A stretch of 64,000 nucleotides of DNA. Source: Sulfurimonas lithotrophica (GTDB taxonomy: Bacteria; Campylobacterota; Campylobacteria; Campylobacterales; Sulfurimonadaceae). Below, one piece after another: positions 54,012 to 64,000 of the stretch. Within the stretch, counting starts at the first letter, position 1. The number at the start of each line of letters is the position of its first letter. The stretch covers positions 2,314,487-2,378,486 of the forward strand of contig NZ_CP043617.1 in NCBI RefSeq assembly GCF_009258225.1, written 5' to 3'. The notes under the pieces were generated by a model. That model was not told the DNA's origin, searched no databases, and saw nothing but the letters and a program-made list of their open reading frames with translations. A program made the translations under genes and the position numbers.

Positions 54012-54932
54012 ATGAGATTTTTTATACTTTTCATACTAATATTTACGACTATGCAAGCAATAGATTTAAAACCTTACCAAAAAAAAGCAGATTCTCTTAG
54101 TGAACTTGAATACAATGTAATTGTAAATAAAGCGACTGAACACCCTTATACGGGAATATACCTTGATAATAAAAAACACGGTATATATAAATGTAAACTC
54201 TGCGGTACACCACTTTATAAGTCAGATGATAAATTTAACTCTAACTGTGGGTGGCCAAGTTTTGATGATGAGATAGAAGGTGCGGTTAAACGCATACCTG
54301 ATGCTGACGGAAGACGTGTAGAGATTGTGTGTGCAACTTGTGGTGCACATCTTGGTCATGTTTTTGAAGGCGAAGGATTTACAAGAAAAAACACCCGTCA
54401 CTGTGTAAATTCCGTTTCTATAGAGTTTGAAGAAAAAAAAGCCGATGAAAATATAGCAAAAGCATATTTTGCAGGCGGATGTTTCTGGGGCGTTGAGTAT
54501 TACATGCAACAGATTGACGGTGTAAAAGAAGTAATATCCGGTTTTATGGGCGGACATGTAAAAAATCCGAGCTACTATGAAGTTGTAAGAAGCGATACCG
54601 GACATCTTGAAACGGTTGAAGTAATATATGACAAAACAAAAGTATCTTACAAACAGCTAGCCAAGACATTTTTTGAAATACACGATCCTACTCAAGCAAA
54701 CGGTCAAGGACCGGACATCGGTGCACAATATTTATCTGCTATTTTTGTAAATAATACACATGAACGTGAAATAGTTAATGAGTTGATAAAAGAACTAAAA
54801 TCTAACGGTTATGACGTGGTAACAAAAGTAATAGATGCTAAAGAATTTTATGAAGCTGATGAGTCTCATCAAAATTATTATAATAAAAAAGGCTCACTGC
54901 CTTATTGTCACGGATATGTTAAGCGCTTCTAG
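54012..54932 (+). CDS. msrBA: Periplasmic methionine sulfoxide reductase MsrB-MsrA fusion
   Basis: A 306-residue exported protein (signal residues 1-16). The MsrB half comes first: zinc Cys in CKLCGTPL and CATCGAHLGH, CGWPSF, and catalytic Cys in RHCVNSVSI near residue 137. The MsrA half follows, with GGCFWGVEYYM near residue 160 and SHQNYYNKKGS near the end. Together they reduce R- and S-methionine sulfoxide in exported proteins. The reductant is probably a thioredoxin-like or DsbD-type system. It is closed by a perfect 10-base hairpin. Confidence 0.95.
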   Translation: MRFFILFILIFTTMQAIDLKPYQKKADSLSELEYNVIVNKATEHPYTGIYLDNKKHGIYKCKLCGTPLYKSDDKFNSNCGWPSFDDEIEGAVKRIPDADGRRVEIVCATCGAHLGHVFEGEGFTRKNTRHCVNSVSIEFEEKKADENIAKAYFAGGCFWGVEYYMQQIDGVKEVISGFMGGHVKNPSYYEVVRSDTGHLETVEVIYDKTKVSYKQLAKTFFEIHDPTQANGQGPDIGAQYLSAIFVNNTHEREIVNELIKELKSNGYDVVTKVIDAKEFYEADESHQNYYNKKGSLPYCHGYVKRF

Positions 54933-54952
54933 TTACACTTAAAAGTGTAACT
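54931..54952 (+). terminator. Terminator of msrBA
   Basis: AGTTACACTT and AAGTGTAACT form a perfect 10-base stem with a two-base loop, starting in the msrBA stop codon. AGCATTTTTCTT follows on the plus strand. It separates msrBA from the convergent typA. Confidence 0.85.
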
Positions 54953-54962
54953 AGCATTTTTC

Positions 54963-56765
54963 TTATTTTCTAGATGCGCGTTTACGCTCAGTTTCTGTAA
55001 GGAATTTTTTACGGATACGAACATTCTCGGGAGTTATCTCTAAAAGCTCATCATCCTCAATCCACTCTAATGCACGCTCTAATGACATATCACGTGGCGG
55101 AACAAGCTTGATAGCATCGTCCGCACCGGATGAACGTACGTTTGATTGCTGCTTGCCTTTAATAGGGTTTACAGTTAAGTCGTTGCTTTTTGAGTGTTCA
55201 CCGATAATCATACCCTCATACACTTTAGTTTGAGGTTTTACATACATAACACCACGGTTTTGTAAGTTAAAGATAGAATATGCTACCGCTTCACCGTTTT
55301 CGCTTGAGATTAAAGCACCGTATGGACGAGATTCAACTTCACCGCTAAATGGACGGTATTCTATAAATGAGTGATTCATTACACCCTCACCTTTTGTATC
55401 TGTTAAAAACTGTCCACGGAAACCGATTAATGAACGAGCAGGTATTTCAAACTCGATACGCTGGAAACCTTGACCCATTGGAACCATTGATTTCATCTCG
55501 GCCTTACGTTTACCTAGACGCTCAATTACAGTTCCACCTAACTCCTCAGGTACATCAATAACAAGATGCTCAAACGGTTCACATTTAACGCCTTCAATCT
55601 CTTTACGGATAACTTCAGGACGAGAAATTCCAAATTCAAAACCTTCACGACGCATATTCTCGGCAAGAACGGTAATTTGAAGTTCACCGCGACCAGAAAC
55701 TTTAAATTTACCCTCACCGACTACTTCAAACTTCATTGCAACATTCGTATTCATTTCAGCTTCAAGACGATCTTTTATCTTGTTTGAAGTTACGTGTTTA
55801 CCCTCTTGACCTGCAAGCGGAGAATCGTTAACAGAAAATACAACCGTAAGAGTAGGTTCTTCAATGTGCATAGGGTCTAGTGCAACCGGATTGACAGGAT
55901 CACAGATAGTATCACCGACATCAATAGTCTCTAAACCGGCCATTGCAACGATATCACCTGCTTCAGCTTCTTCAATTTCCATACGATTTAGTCCATGAAA
56001 ACCGATAAGTTTGGTAATACGACCTTTTACCATTTCGCCGTCAGCTTTTGCAAGCATAACGTTATCACCTTTTTTGATTGTACCGTTAAATATACGACTT
56101 ATACCGATTTTTCCAACATAATTATCATAATCAAGTGTAAATACTTGAGCTTGAGCAGGATTATCTTTATCCCCTTCCGGTTCCGGAATATGTTCTAAGA
56201 TAGTTTCAAAAATACATTGAAAATCTCCACCCTCTTCATCCATATCCAACTTAGCAATACCATCACGAGCAGCTGCATAGATTACGGGAAAATCTTGTTG
56301 GTCATCGGTTGCATCCATATCTGCAAACAAATCAAACATCTCATCTACAACACGATCCGGATCAGCCGATGGTTTATCAATCTTATTAATTACAACAATT
56401 GGCTTTTTACCCATTGCTAACATTTTTTTAACAACAAATTTTGTTTGTGGCATAACACCTTCGTAAGCATCTACTAACACTAACACACCGTCAACCATTT
56501 TTAAAACACGTTCAACCTCACCACCAAAATCGGCGTGACCCGGAGTATCGATAATATTGATTTTATAATCTTTATAACGTATAGCAGTGTTCTTTGAAAG
56601 AATAGTAATTCCACGCTCTTTTTCTAAATCGTTGCTATCCATGGCACGTTCATCATGTTGTTCGTGATCACCAAATGTACCGGACTGCTCTAAGAGTCCG
56701 TCAACCAATGTAGTTTTACCATGATCAACGTGAGCAATAACAGCAATATTTCTAATATTTTGCAT
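54963..56765 (-). CDS. typA: Ribosome-associated GTPase TypA/BipA
   Basis: A 600-residue translation-factor GTPase. G1 is [10 protein letters not shown] (residues 10-19), G2 includes RGITI, G3 is [10 protein letters not shown] and G4 NKID near residue 128. The EF-G-like domains III and V and a BipA-specific C-terminal domain follow ([20 protein letters not shown]). TypA binds ribosomes and supports assembly and stress or cold adaptation. The minus-strand promoter TATAAT (56848-56843) gives a leader of about 70 bases with alternative hairpins. Confidence 0.97.
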   Translation of the reverse strand: MQNIRNIAVIAHVDHGKTTLVDGLLEQSGTFGDHEQHDERAMDSNDLEKERGITILSKNTAIRYKDYKINIIDTPGHADFGGEVERVLKMVDGVLVLVDAYEGVMPQTKFVVKKMLAMGKKPIVVINKIDKPSADPDRVVDEMFDLFADMDATDDQQDFPVIYAAARDGIAKLDMDEEGGDFQCIFETILEHIPEPEGDKDNPAQAQVFTLDYDNYVGKIGISRIFNGTIKKGDNVMLAKADGEMVKGRITKLIGFHGLNRMEIEEAEAGDIVAMAGLETIDVGDTICDPVNPVALDPMHIEEPTLTVVFSVNDSPLAGQEGKHVTSNKIKDRLEAEMNTNVAMKFEVVGEGKFKVSGRGELQITVLAENMRREGFEFGISRPEVIRKEIEGVKCEPFEHLVIDVPEELGGTVIERLGKRKAEMKSMVPMGQGFQRIEFEIPARSLIGFRGQFLTDTKGEGVMNHSFIEYRPFSGEVESRPYGALISSENGEAVAYSIFNLQNRGVMYVKPQTKVYEGMIIGEHSKSNDLTVNPIKGKQQSNVRSSGADDAIKLVPPRDMSLERALEWIEDDELLEITPENVRIRKKFLTETERKRASRK

Positions 56766-56803
56766 ATTTTGTTTCCTCTATATTTTGGAAAATTTTACTA
56801 AAG

Positions 56804-56834
56804 ATATTCTGTGAAACAGAGCGCTTTAGAATAT
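56804..56834 (-). promoter_or_regulatory. typA leader with mutually exclusive hairpins
   Basis: Two stems share bases 56808-56810. One is a 5-bp hairpin (TCTGT/ACAGA, 56808-56812 with 56816-56820) and the other a 7-bp outer stem (AGAATAT with ATATTCT, 56804-56810 with 56828-56834). Only one can form at a time. This lies near the start of the predicted leader and could be a temperature- or folding-sensitive switch. Confidence 0.3.
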
Positions 56835-56941
56835 TTTTCGCGATTATACCCAAAAAAAAGTTATATTCCCGTAAAACTAATGGTATAATTATTTAATATT
56901 AAGAAAAATACACAAAAATCTCAAAAAGCAGTATTTACCAA

Positions 56942-58135
56942 ATGAAAAATAATATTATTATTGATTATCCAAATATTTTAAATAAAATCTTTGATAAATT
57001 ATATAAATATGATATAAAACCGATAATAGTCGGTGGATATATTCGAGACTATATTTTCAATTCTGCATCAAATAAAAAACAAGTTTTAACAAAAGATATT
57101 GATATTGAGCTTTATAACGCAACTTCAATTGAAAATATTCAACAGATTTTGATTGAATTTGGTAATTCAAATATTATAGGAAAAAATTTTGGAGTTATCA
57201 AACTAAAAATTGATGACTTAGATATTGACTTTTCTATGCCCCGGACTGAAAATAAAATCTCATCCGGACACACCGGCTTTAGTGTACAGACTTATTCAAA
57301 CCTAAATTTTAAAACTGCAAGTTTAAGAAGAGATTTTACGATTAATTCTATAGGATATGATATTTTTAGTAAAAAACTTCTAGATCCTTATAATGGTTTG
57401 GAGGATATTTCAAATAAAATTTTAAAAATAGTAAATGAAAAAACTTTCATAGAAGACCCCTTAAGAGTTCTTAGAGCTATGCAATTTTGTGCCAGATTTA
57501 ATTTAACTGCAGATAAACAACTCATAGATATATGCTCTAAAATGTGTCAAAAAAACCTTTTAAATGAGTTGCCAAGGGAGAGAATATTTGAAGAGTTTAA
57601 AAAGCTGTTTTTAAAAGCAAAAAGACCCTCTATTGGCTTAAATTTTTTAAAAGAAGTAGATGCATTTATATATTTTAATGAATTAAATATATCCAAAAAA
57701 GACTGGAATGATACACTAAAATATATAGACAATTTAGATAAAACAAATTTAGATAACAATACTAACATAATAATTATGTTAGCTTTGCTGTGTTATAAAA
57801 TGCAAAGAATCAACAGAGAGAGTTTTATAAATAAATTAACTAACAAAAAAAATATTTTAAATATTTTAGAAACATTTTACCATGTAGATATCTTCTTAGA
57901 GAATCCGCGTAAGAATCTGCTCAAATATAATGTTTTAAAAGATATAAATCTAAATATGTTATTGCCTTATTTAAGAGCTAAAAATATATCTGAACTAACT
58001 ATAAATAAGATTAAAAAAATTAAACCTATTATTCAAGGTCATAACCTTTTAGATATAGGTATGAAAGAATCTAAAGAGTTTGGTTCTATTTTGCAACTAA
58101 TATATGAAGTTCAAATAAAAAAACTTTTTATTTAA
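56942..58135 (+). CDS. cca: tRNA nucleotidyltransferase/poly(A) polymerase family protein
   Basis: A 397-residue class II nucleotidyltransferase. The catalytic palm has GGYIRDYI (GGxxRD) near residue 31, the DxD in TKDIDIEL near residue 54, RRDFTINSI near residue 134 and DPLRVLRAMQFCARF near residue 178. The C-terminal half is helical and tRNA-binding. It adds or repairs the CCA end of tRNA; a poly(A) polymerase is the alternative. It has its own promoter-like TATAAT at 56884-56889. The end overlaps the convergent hypothetical gene by 8 bases. Confidence 0.9.
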   Translation: MKNNIIIDYPNILNKIFDKLYKYDIKPIIVGGYIRDYIFNSASNKKQVLTKDIDIELYNATSIENIQQILIEFGNSNIIGKNFGVIKLKIDDLDIDFSMPRTENKISSGHTGFSVQTYSNLNFKTASLRRDFTINSIGYDIFSKKLLDPYNGLEDISNKILKIVNEKTFIEDPLRVLRAMQFCARFNLTADKQLIDICSKMCQKNLLNELPRERIFEEFKKLFLKAKRPSIGLNFLKEVDAFIYFNELNISKKDWNDTLKYIDNLDKTNLDNNTNIIIMLALLCYKMQRINRESFINKLTNKKNILNILETFYHVDIFLENPRKNLLKYNVLKDINLNMLLPYLRAKNISELTINKIKKIKPIIQGHNLLDIGMKESKEFGSILQLIYEVQIKKLFI

Positions 58136-58613
58136 GTGTACGCATCTTATCTACGATATCAGATTTATAATCAATCATATCCGTAGCTTTTTTCATCGCA
58201 GTTTTTATTTTACTTTTATAGGTTTGTTTATTTTCATTATCATACTTTTGTATGATTTCATCATATGTTTCTAAAAACTTTTGAACGATTTCAATTATAT
58301 TTATACTTACTGTTTTATGAGATAAAATTAAAATTATTAAATCAAATATCTTTTTTTTCTTTGAATCCATATCTTCAATATTCATATAATAATGTGATGT
58401 ATTTTCATTTTTAAAGGTAAGTTTTTTAAGAATTTCGGACAATCCAAATTCATCTACTTTATACTCTGTAAGTTTCCCATTAACATATATTCTCATTTCT
58501 GAGAGATCCATTTTAGATATTTTTTCCAATAATTTTGCATTATTCGGATTATCTTTTGAACCTTTTATATTCCCCAATATTCTGGAGAAAATATCTATAT
58601 CTCCACCCATCAT
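58128..58613 (-). CDS. Uncharacterised protein near queF
   Basis: A 161-residue soluble protein. It is Lys/Ile-rich and mostly helical in the second half (KKIFDLIILILSHKTVS), with no motif or export signal. I do not recognise it. It follows queF with a 17-base gap on the minus strand and may share its transcript. There are adjacent ATGs at 58613 and 58610; either could be used. Confidence 0.6.
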   Translation of the reverse strand: MMGGDIDIFSRILGNIKGSKDNPNNAKLLEKISKMDLSEMRIYVNGKLTEYKVDEFGLSEILKKLTFKNENTSHYYMNIEDMDSKKKKIFDLIILILSHKTVSINIIEIVQKFLETYDEIIQKYDNENKQTYKSKIKTAMKKATDMIDYKSDIVDKMRTLK

Positions 58614-58630
58614 CTTACATCACTTTATAG

Positions 58631-59014
58631 TTATTTTTTTAGTTTTTGGCTGTCTATCTCAATTACGGTATGGACATTTCCTCTAGGGTTAAAATCGGCT
58701 ACAATCTTCATATATTTAGGTTTTAGCTTTTTATCTAATAAATCATATATCTCATTTGCTGCACCCTCATGGGATACATGTCTATTCATAAACGAATTTA
58801 TATATAGTTTTATAGCTTTTAACTCTACTATATACTCATCTGGAGTATATTCTAAGTATATTGTTGCAAAATCAGGATAACCGCTTCTTGGGCATAAGGA
58901 CATAAACTCCGGAAGCGTTATCTTAATCAAATAGTCTTTTTTATATTCATTTGGCCAAATTTCCAAATCTTTTTCCACATCAAATTCTTGAATCTCTTTT
59001 TCACCGTATTTCAT
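58631..59014 (-). CDS. queF: NADPH-dependent 7-cyano-7-deazaguanine reductase QueF
   Basis: A 127-residue short-form (unimodular) QueF. It has EFMSLCPRSGYPDFATIYLE with the catalytic Cys near residue 38 and Asp, the NADPH-binding EL.A.KLYI.S.... region VELKAIKLYINSFMNRHVSHE, and a C-terminal DFNPRGNVHT. It reduces preQ0 to preQ1 in queuosine synthesis. Its place next to gyrB is usual in Sulfurimonas-like genomes. Confidence 0.95.
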   Translation of the reverse strand: MKYGEKEIQEFDVEKDLEIWPNEYKKDYLIKITLPEFMSLCPRSGYPDFATIYLEYTPDEYIVELKAIKLYINSFMNRHVSHEGAANEIYDLLDKKLKPKYMKIVADFNPRGNVHTVIEIDSQKLKK

Positions 59015-59026
59015 TTTTATTCCTTA

Positions 59027-60442
59027 CTAGTTTTCATATATTAATTCTAAATCAGATAGATATTTTCCTTGTATATAATCTACCTCTAGCTTTTCAATTT
59101 TTTCTAACATATCTTTATTTTCTATCATCTTCATCCATATTTTTGTATCACTCTGATTTGCCATTGTGCAAAATCCATTTAAAATCTTTAAATAATTTTC
59201 ATTAAAAATCTCTTTTGTATATATGCTGTCAATTCTAATTGCATCTACCTTAAAATCCCTAAAATACAAAAAACTAGAGTTATAAGAACCAAACTTATCT
59301 ATACATATTTTTATACCAATATTACGAATATTTTTAATTGTATCGGCATATTTTTGCGTATATGAGTAATATTCCTTTTCACTAAGTATAAACATAATTT
59401 TGTCTTTAATATGTGAATTGTTTTCTAAAAGATTTTTTACTTTACTCAAAAAATTATAGTTTCTGATTGATGTGGGAGAAATATTTAGTGCAAATATCGT
59501 CTCACATTCATCTGTACAAAAATCTGTAATTTTTTTAAGAACCATATAGTCAAAATCATCCATCAATCTTAATTTGTTTAGAGCTTTTATATATGATTTT
59601 TGGTGTATATATTTGCCGTCTGAACCTTTTAACTTAGTCGAGCATTCTTGTATAGCTACTCCGCTTTTTTTATTATATACATTTTGTTTCATAATTATAA
59701 AACTCTGAGATTTTATAGCATTTATAACATATCTTTCAAGTTCATTTGGCTCAATATTTTCTTTAAAGTACTTTATCTCTTCTTGTTTATGTTTATTAAA
59801 TTCTTTTATTTCAAACAGATTCTCTATCAAATAATCCAAATCGTTTGAGAATGAGGTATCGTTTATCGCACCTAAAATATTTACCTCTATTTCATCTATT
59901 TTAAATTCACTTGTCTTTAGATGCATTAAATCAAAAAGTGTTTCATAATCACTACTTTTTCCTTTTAAGCCAAGTATAAAATCACCGCCTTTTACATGAC
60001 CAATCGGGAAATTAGAAATATTATTTTTATTTAGATAGTTACTTATCCATAAACCTACTTCATATAAAACTCTATCTCCGCTTTTTATTCCATAACGGTT
60101 ATTTATATCATTAAGGTTATCTACGGATATTAAAATTAATGTGTAATCTTTGTTTCGTGCAAGTTCTTTTTTTAAATATTTATATAGATAAGTTCTCGTA
60201 AATACTTTTGAGACATCATCTGTAATTTTAGAGTCAAAACCACTGTAAATAAGGTATAAAATAAAATATATACCGAATGTTAAAACAATTACAGATTCAA
60301 AATAAAATACACTGCTTAGCGTATTGTAAGTTGTTATAACCGTATGAAAAATAAGAGCAAACATCAAAGCAAAGATGGGTAAACCCATTCTAAGCGCTAG
60401 TCTAAAGCGATATTCTCGCTCTTTTTTTTCAGGAAGTTGCAT
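59027..60442 (-). CDS. Membrane protein with degenerate GGDEF and EAL domains
   Basis: A 471-residue protein with two hydrophobic segments (about 12-33 and 43-65). The GGDEF-like domain (85-235) has VKGGDFILG, lacking the catalytic Glu pattern. The EAL-like domain (240-471) starts AIQECSTKLKG, not EAL, and has IDKFGSYNSS where DDFG binds metal. Both look inactive as cyclase or phosphodiesterase. It may bind c-di-GMP or act as a protein scaffold. It starts one base after gyrB stops, so the two are co-transcribed. Confidence 0.85.
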   Translation of the reverse strand: MQLPEKKEREYRFRLALRMGLPIFALMFALIFHTVITTYNTLSSVFYFESVIVLTFGIYFILYLIYSGFDSKITDDVSKVFTRTYLYKYLKKELARNKDYTLILISVDNLNDINNRYGIKSGDRVLYEVGLWISNYLNKNNISNFPIGHVKGGDFILGLKGKSSDYETLFDLMHLKTSEFKIDEIEVNILGAINDTSFSNDLDYLIENLFEIKEFNKHKQEEIKYFKENIEPNELERYVINAIKSQSFIIMKQNVYNKKSGVAIQECSTKLKGSDGKYIHQKSYIKALNKLRLMDDFDYMVLKKITDFCTDECETIFALNISPTSIRNYNFLSKVKNLLENNSHIKDKIMFILSEKEYYSYTQKYADTIKNIRNIGIKICIDKFGSYNSSFLYFRDFKVDAIRIDSIYTKEIFNENYLKILNGFCTMANQSDTKIWMKMIENKDMLEKIEKLEVDYIQGKYLSDLELIYEN

Positions 60443-62791
<2,349 letters not shown>

Positions 62792-62840
62792 ATATTTTAT
62801 CTAATTTAATCTAAAAAGAAGTTTTAGCTATATTTGAAAA

Positions 62841-63908
62841 TTATATAACTATAGGCATAACTATAGTTTTAAAGTTGTTTTCACTTAGAATAAAAGGTAG
62901 ATTACTCTCATTTAATCCTATAGTAAAATCAGTACCGTTAATAGAGTTTAAAAAATCAAGCAGGTATCTGCTATTTATTGCTAAAGAAAAAGGTTCAGAA
63001 AAACCTGTTGTATGCGTTATATCCGTTTTAGCTTCAATATTATCATCACTTAATGATTCAAAAGTTATCGTATCATTTAAAAAAGTGATTTTTAAATCTG
63101 TTGATATAGTCGTTATCTGTTTTATTGATTCAATCATAAGAGCTTTTGGTAAAACTAAAGTATTTGCTATCTCTTTTGGGATAATTCTTGAATACTCTGG
63201 AAACTTACCGTTTATAAGTTTTGTAAAAAATGTGTATTGATTTGAATGTATTATAAGATTTGTATCATCATAATATAGTTCAATATCATCAAAAAACAGT
63301 TTTTGAATCTCTACTATAGCTTTTTTAGGAAGTATTATAGAGAGTTCGTTTGAACCGTTATTTGGAATATTTACAACTGCTAATCTTCTAGTATCGGTAG
63401 ATGCAAAGTTTATCTCATTTGCTTTGATATCTATTAAAGCACCGTTTAGTTCAAACTTTGGATTGTTGTTATCAATAGCCGGTGTTATTTTTTTAAGTGA
63501 CTCTATAAGTGAATGTGAATTTATAGAGATTTGGTTTTTACCCTCATAAGACGGAAATTCAGGAAATTCATTATAAGAAAATACAGGTAGTTTAAATTTA
63601 GAATGTGATTGAGATACATGAAGGTTATCACCTTTTAGTTCTAAATCAACCATATCGTCTTTTAAAATTCTAATAATATCTAAAAATTTTTTACCGTTGG
63701 CAGTAGCTGAACCGTCACCGATAATATTTAGGTTATTCGTATTTACTAAAAAACCTATTTCATAATCGGTAGCTTTGAGAGTCAAAGTACCGTTAGATGC
63801 ATTTAAATATACATGTGAAGTTATTTGAGATGTATCTTTTTTTTCTAAGAAGGGTTGAGCATGGATAAGAACGTTTTCAAGTATAGATTTTGATATTTGA
63901 ATCTTCAT
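62841..63908 (-). CDS. dnaN: DNA polymerase III beta clamp
   Basis: A 355-residue protein, the expected length for the sliding clamp, built of three similar domains. N-terminal residues (MKIQISKSILENVLIHAQPF, then ATDYEIGF) and the C-terminal end IVMPIVI are characteristic. It rings DNA and tethers polymerase. It follows dnaA in the usual gene order, and the dnaA gene must lie beyond 64000 on the minus strand. Confidence 0.97.
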   Translation of the reverse strand: MKIQISKSILENVLIHAQPFLEKKDTSQITSHVYLNASNGTLTLKATDYEIGFLVNTNNLNIIGDGSATANGKKFLDIIRILKDDMVDLELKGDNLHVSQSHSKFKLPVFSYNEFPEFPSYEGKNQISINSHSLIESLKKITPAIDNNNPKFELNGALIDIKANEINFASTDTRRLAVVNIPNNGSNELSIILPKKAIVEIQKLFFDDIELYYDDTNLIIHSNQYTFFTKLINGKFPEYSRIIPKEIANTLVLPKALMIESIKQITTISTDLKITFLNDTITFESLSDDNIEAKTDITHTTGFSEPFSLAINSRYLLDFLNSINGTDFTIGLNESNLPFILSENNFKTIVMPIVI

Positions 63909-63909
63909 C

Positions 63910-63975
63910 TGTGAATTCCTATATATTTAATAAATTTTTAGTATTAGTAGTAGGGTGGTGTGAATATGTGAAAAC
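63910..63975. other. DnaA-box-like cluster upstream of dnaN (possible oriC element)
   Basis: Three TTCAC-core sites occur in one orientation (minus strand: AATTCACA at 63917-63910, TATTCACA at 63966-63959, TTTTCACA at 63974-63967). Between the first two is AT-rich DNA (63921-63947). Campylobacterota origins use TTCAC-core boxes, and one part of the bipartite Helicobacter origin lies between dnaA and dnaN. Only 92 bases are visible, so this is tentative. Confidence 0.4.
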
Positions 63976-64000
63976 CATATTTTAGCCCCTAAAGTATGAA

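Overview
The window is AT-rich, gene-dense DNA that looks like a Campylobacterota (Epsilonproteobacteria) chromosome, most like Sulfurimonas or a close relative. The support is: dnaN, gyrB and queF at the right end in origin-proximal order on the minus strand; the MlaA-MlaC-RND lipid-transport operon known from Campylobacter; two flgE-type hook genes with flgD and fliK under sigma-54-type promoters; ThyX instead of ThyA; and many GGDEF-family proteins. The species cannot be named from sequence alone.

Layout. 0-3.4 kb: an operon for a small secreted Cys-rich KCG-repeat peptide (HvfA/bufferin-like), DoxX and a GMC dehydrogenase pair, divergent from an OmpR-type two-component system. 3.4-9.4 kb: DEAD-box helicase, a SpoU/TrmH methyltransferase and the outer-membrane lipid-transport operon. 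9.4-18.4 kb: tRNA-Ser(GGA), a DUF1538 transporter-like protein with a PII-like tail, YajQ, a two-subunit succinate/fumarate oxidoreductase, a J-domain protein, a 2-hydroxyacid dehydrogenase and PurT. 18.6-25.3 kb: a secreted FISUMP-like protein and the fliK-flgD-flgE1-flgE2 hook cluster. 25.4-40 kb: housekeeping genes (PP-loop RNA-modification-like enzyme, dnaG, rpsU, dgt, thyX), a TonB receptor, a Kef-type antiporter, a diguanylate cyclase and several small secreted proteins.

40.2-48 kb is the accessory highlight, a type VI secretion VgrG island. A full vgrG is followed by a GxSxG lipase-like effector and a leucine-rich-repeat immunity candidate. Then comes a 702-bp, 99.7%-identical second copy of the 3' part of vgrG, without the rest of the gene, leading into a GH19 lysozyme-like effector and an SH3-containing immunity candidate. 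The two copies are direct repeats in the same reading frame. One homologous crossover would delete the first cargo (3860 bp) and join VgrG in frame to the second tail. This looks like a VgrG tail/effector cassette-replacement system with a stored or displaced module.

48-64 kb returns to core genes: pcm, a nitrilase-family hydrolase, thioredoxin-like and AhpD-like redox proteins with a MerR regulator, nrdB, a soluble CZB chemoreceptor, periplasmic msrBA, typA, cca-type nucleotidyltransferase, queF, a degenerate GGDEF-EAL protein, gyrB and dnaN. The last 90 bases hold three same-orientation TTCAC-core DnaA-box-like sites beside AT-rich sequence, consistent with a dnaA-dnaN origin element. No stretch longer than about 300 bases lacks a gene. 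No CRISPR array, rRNA or intact insertion sequence was seen.
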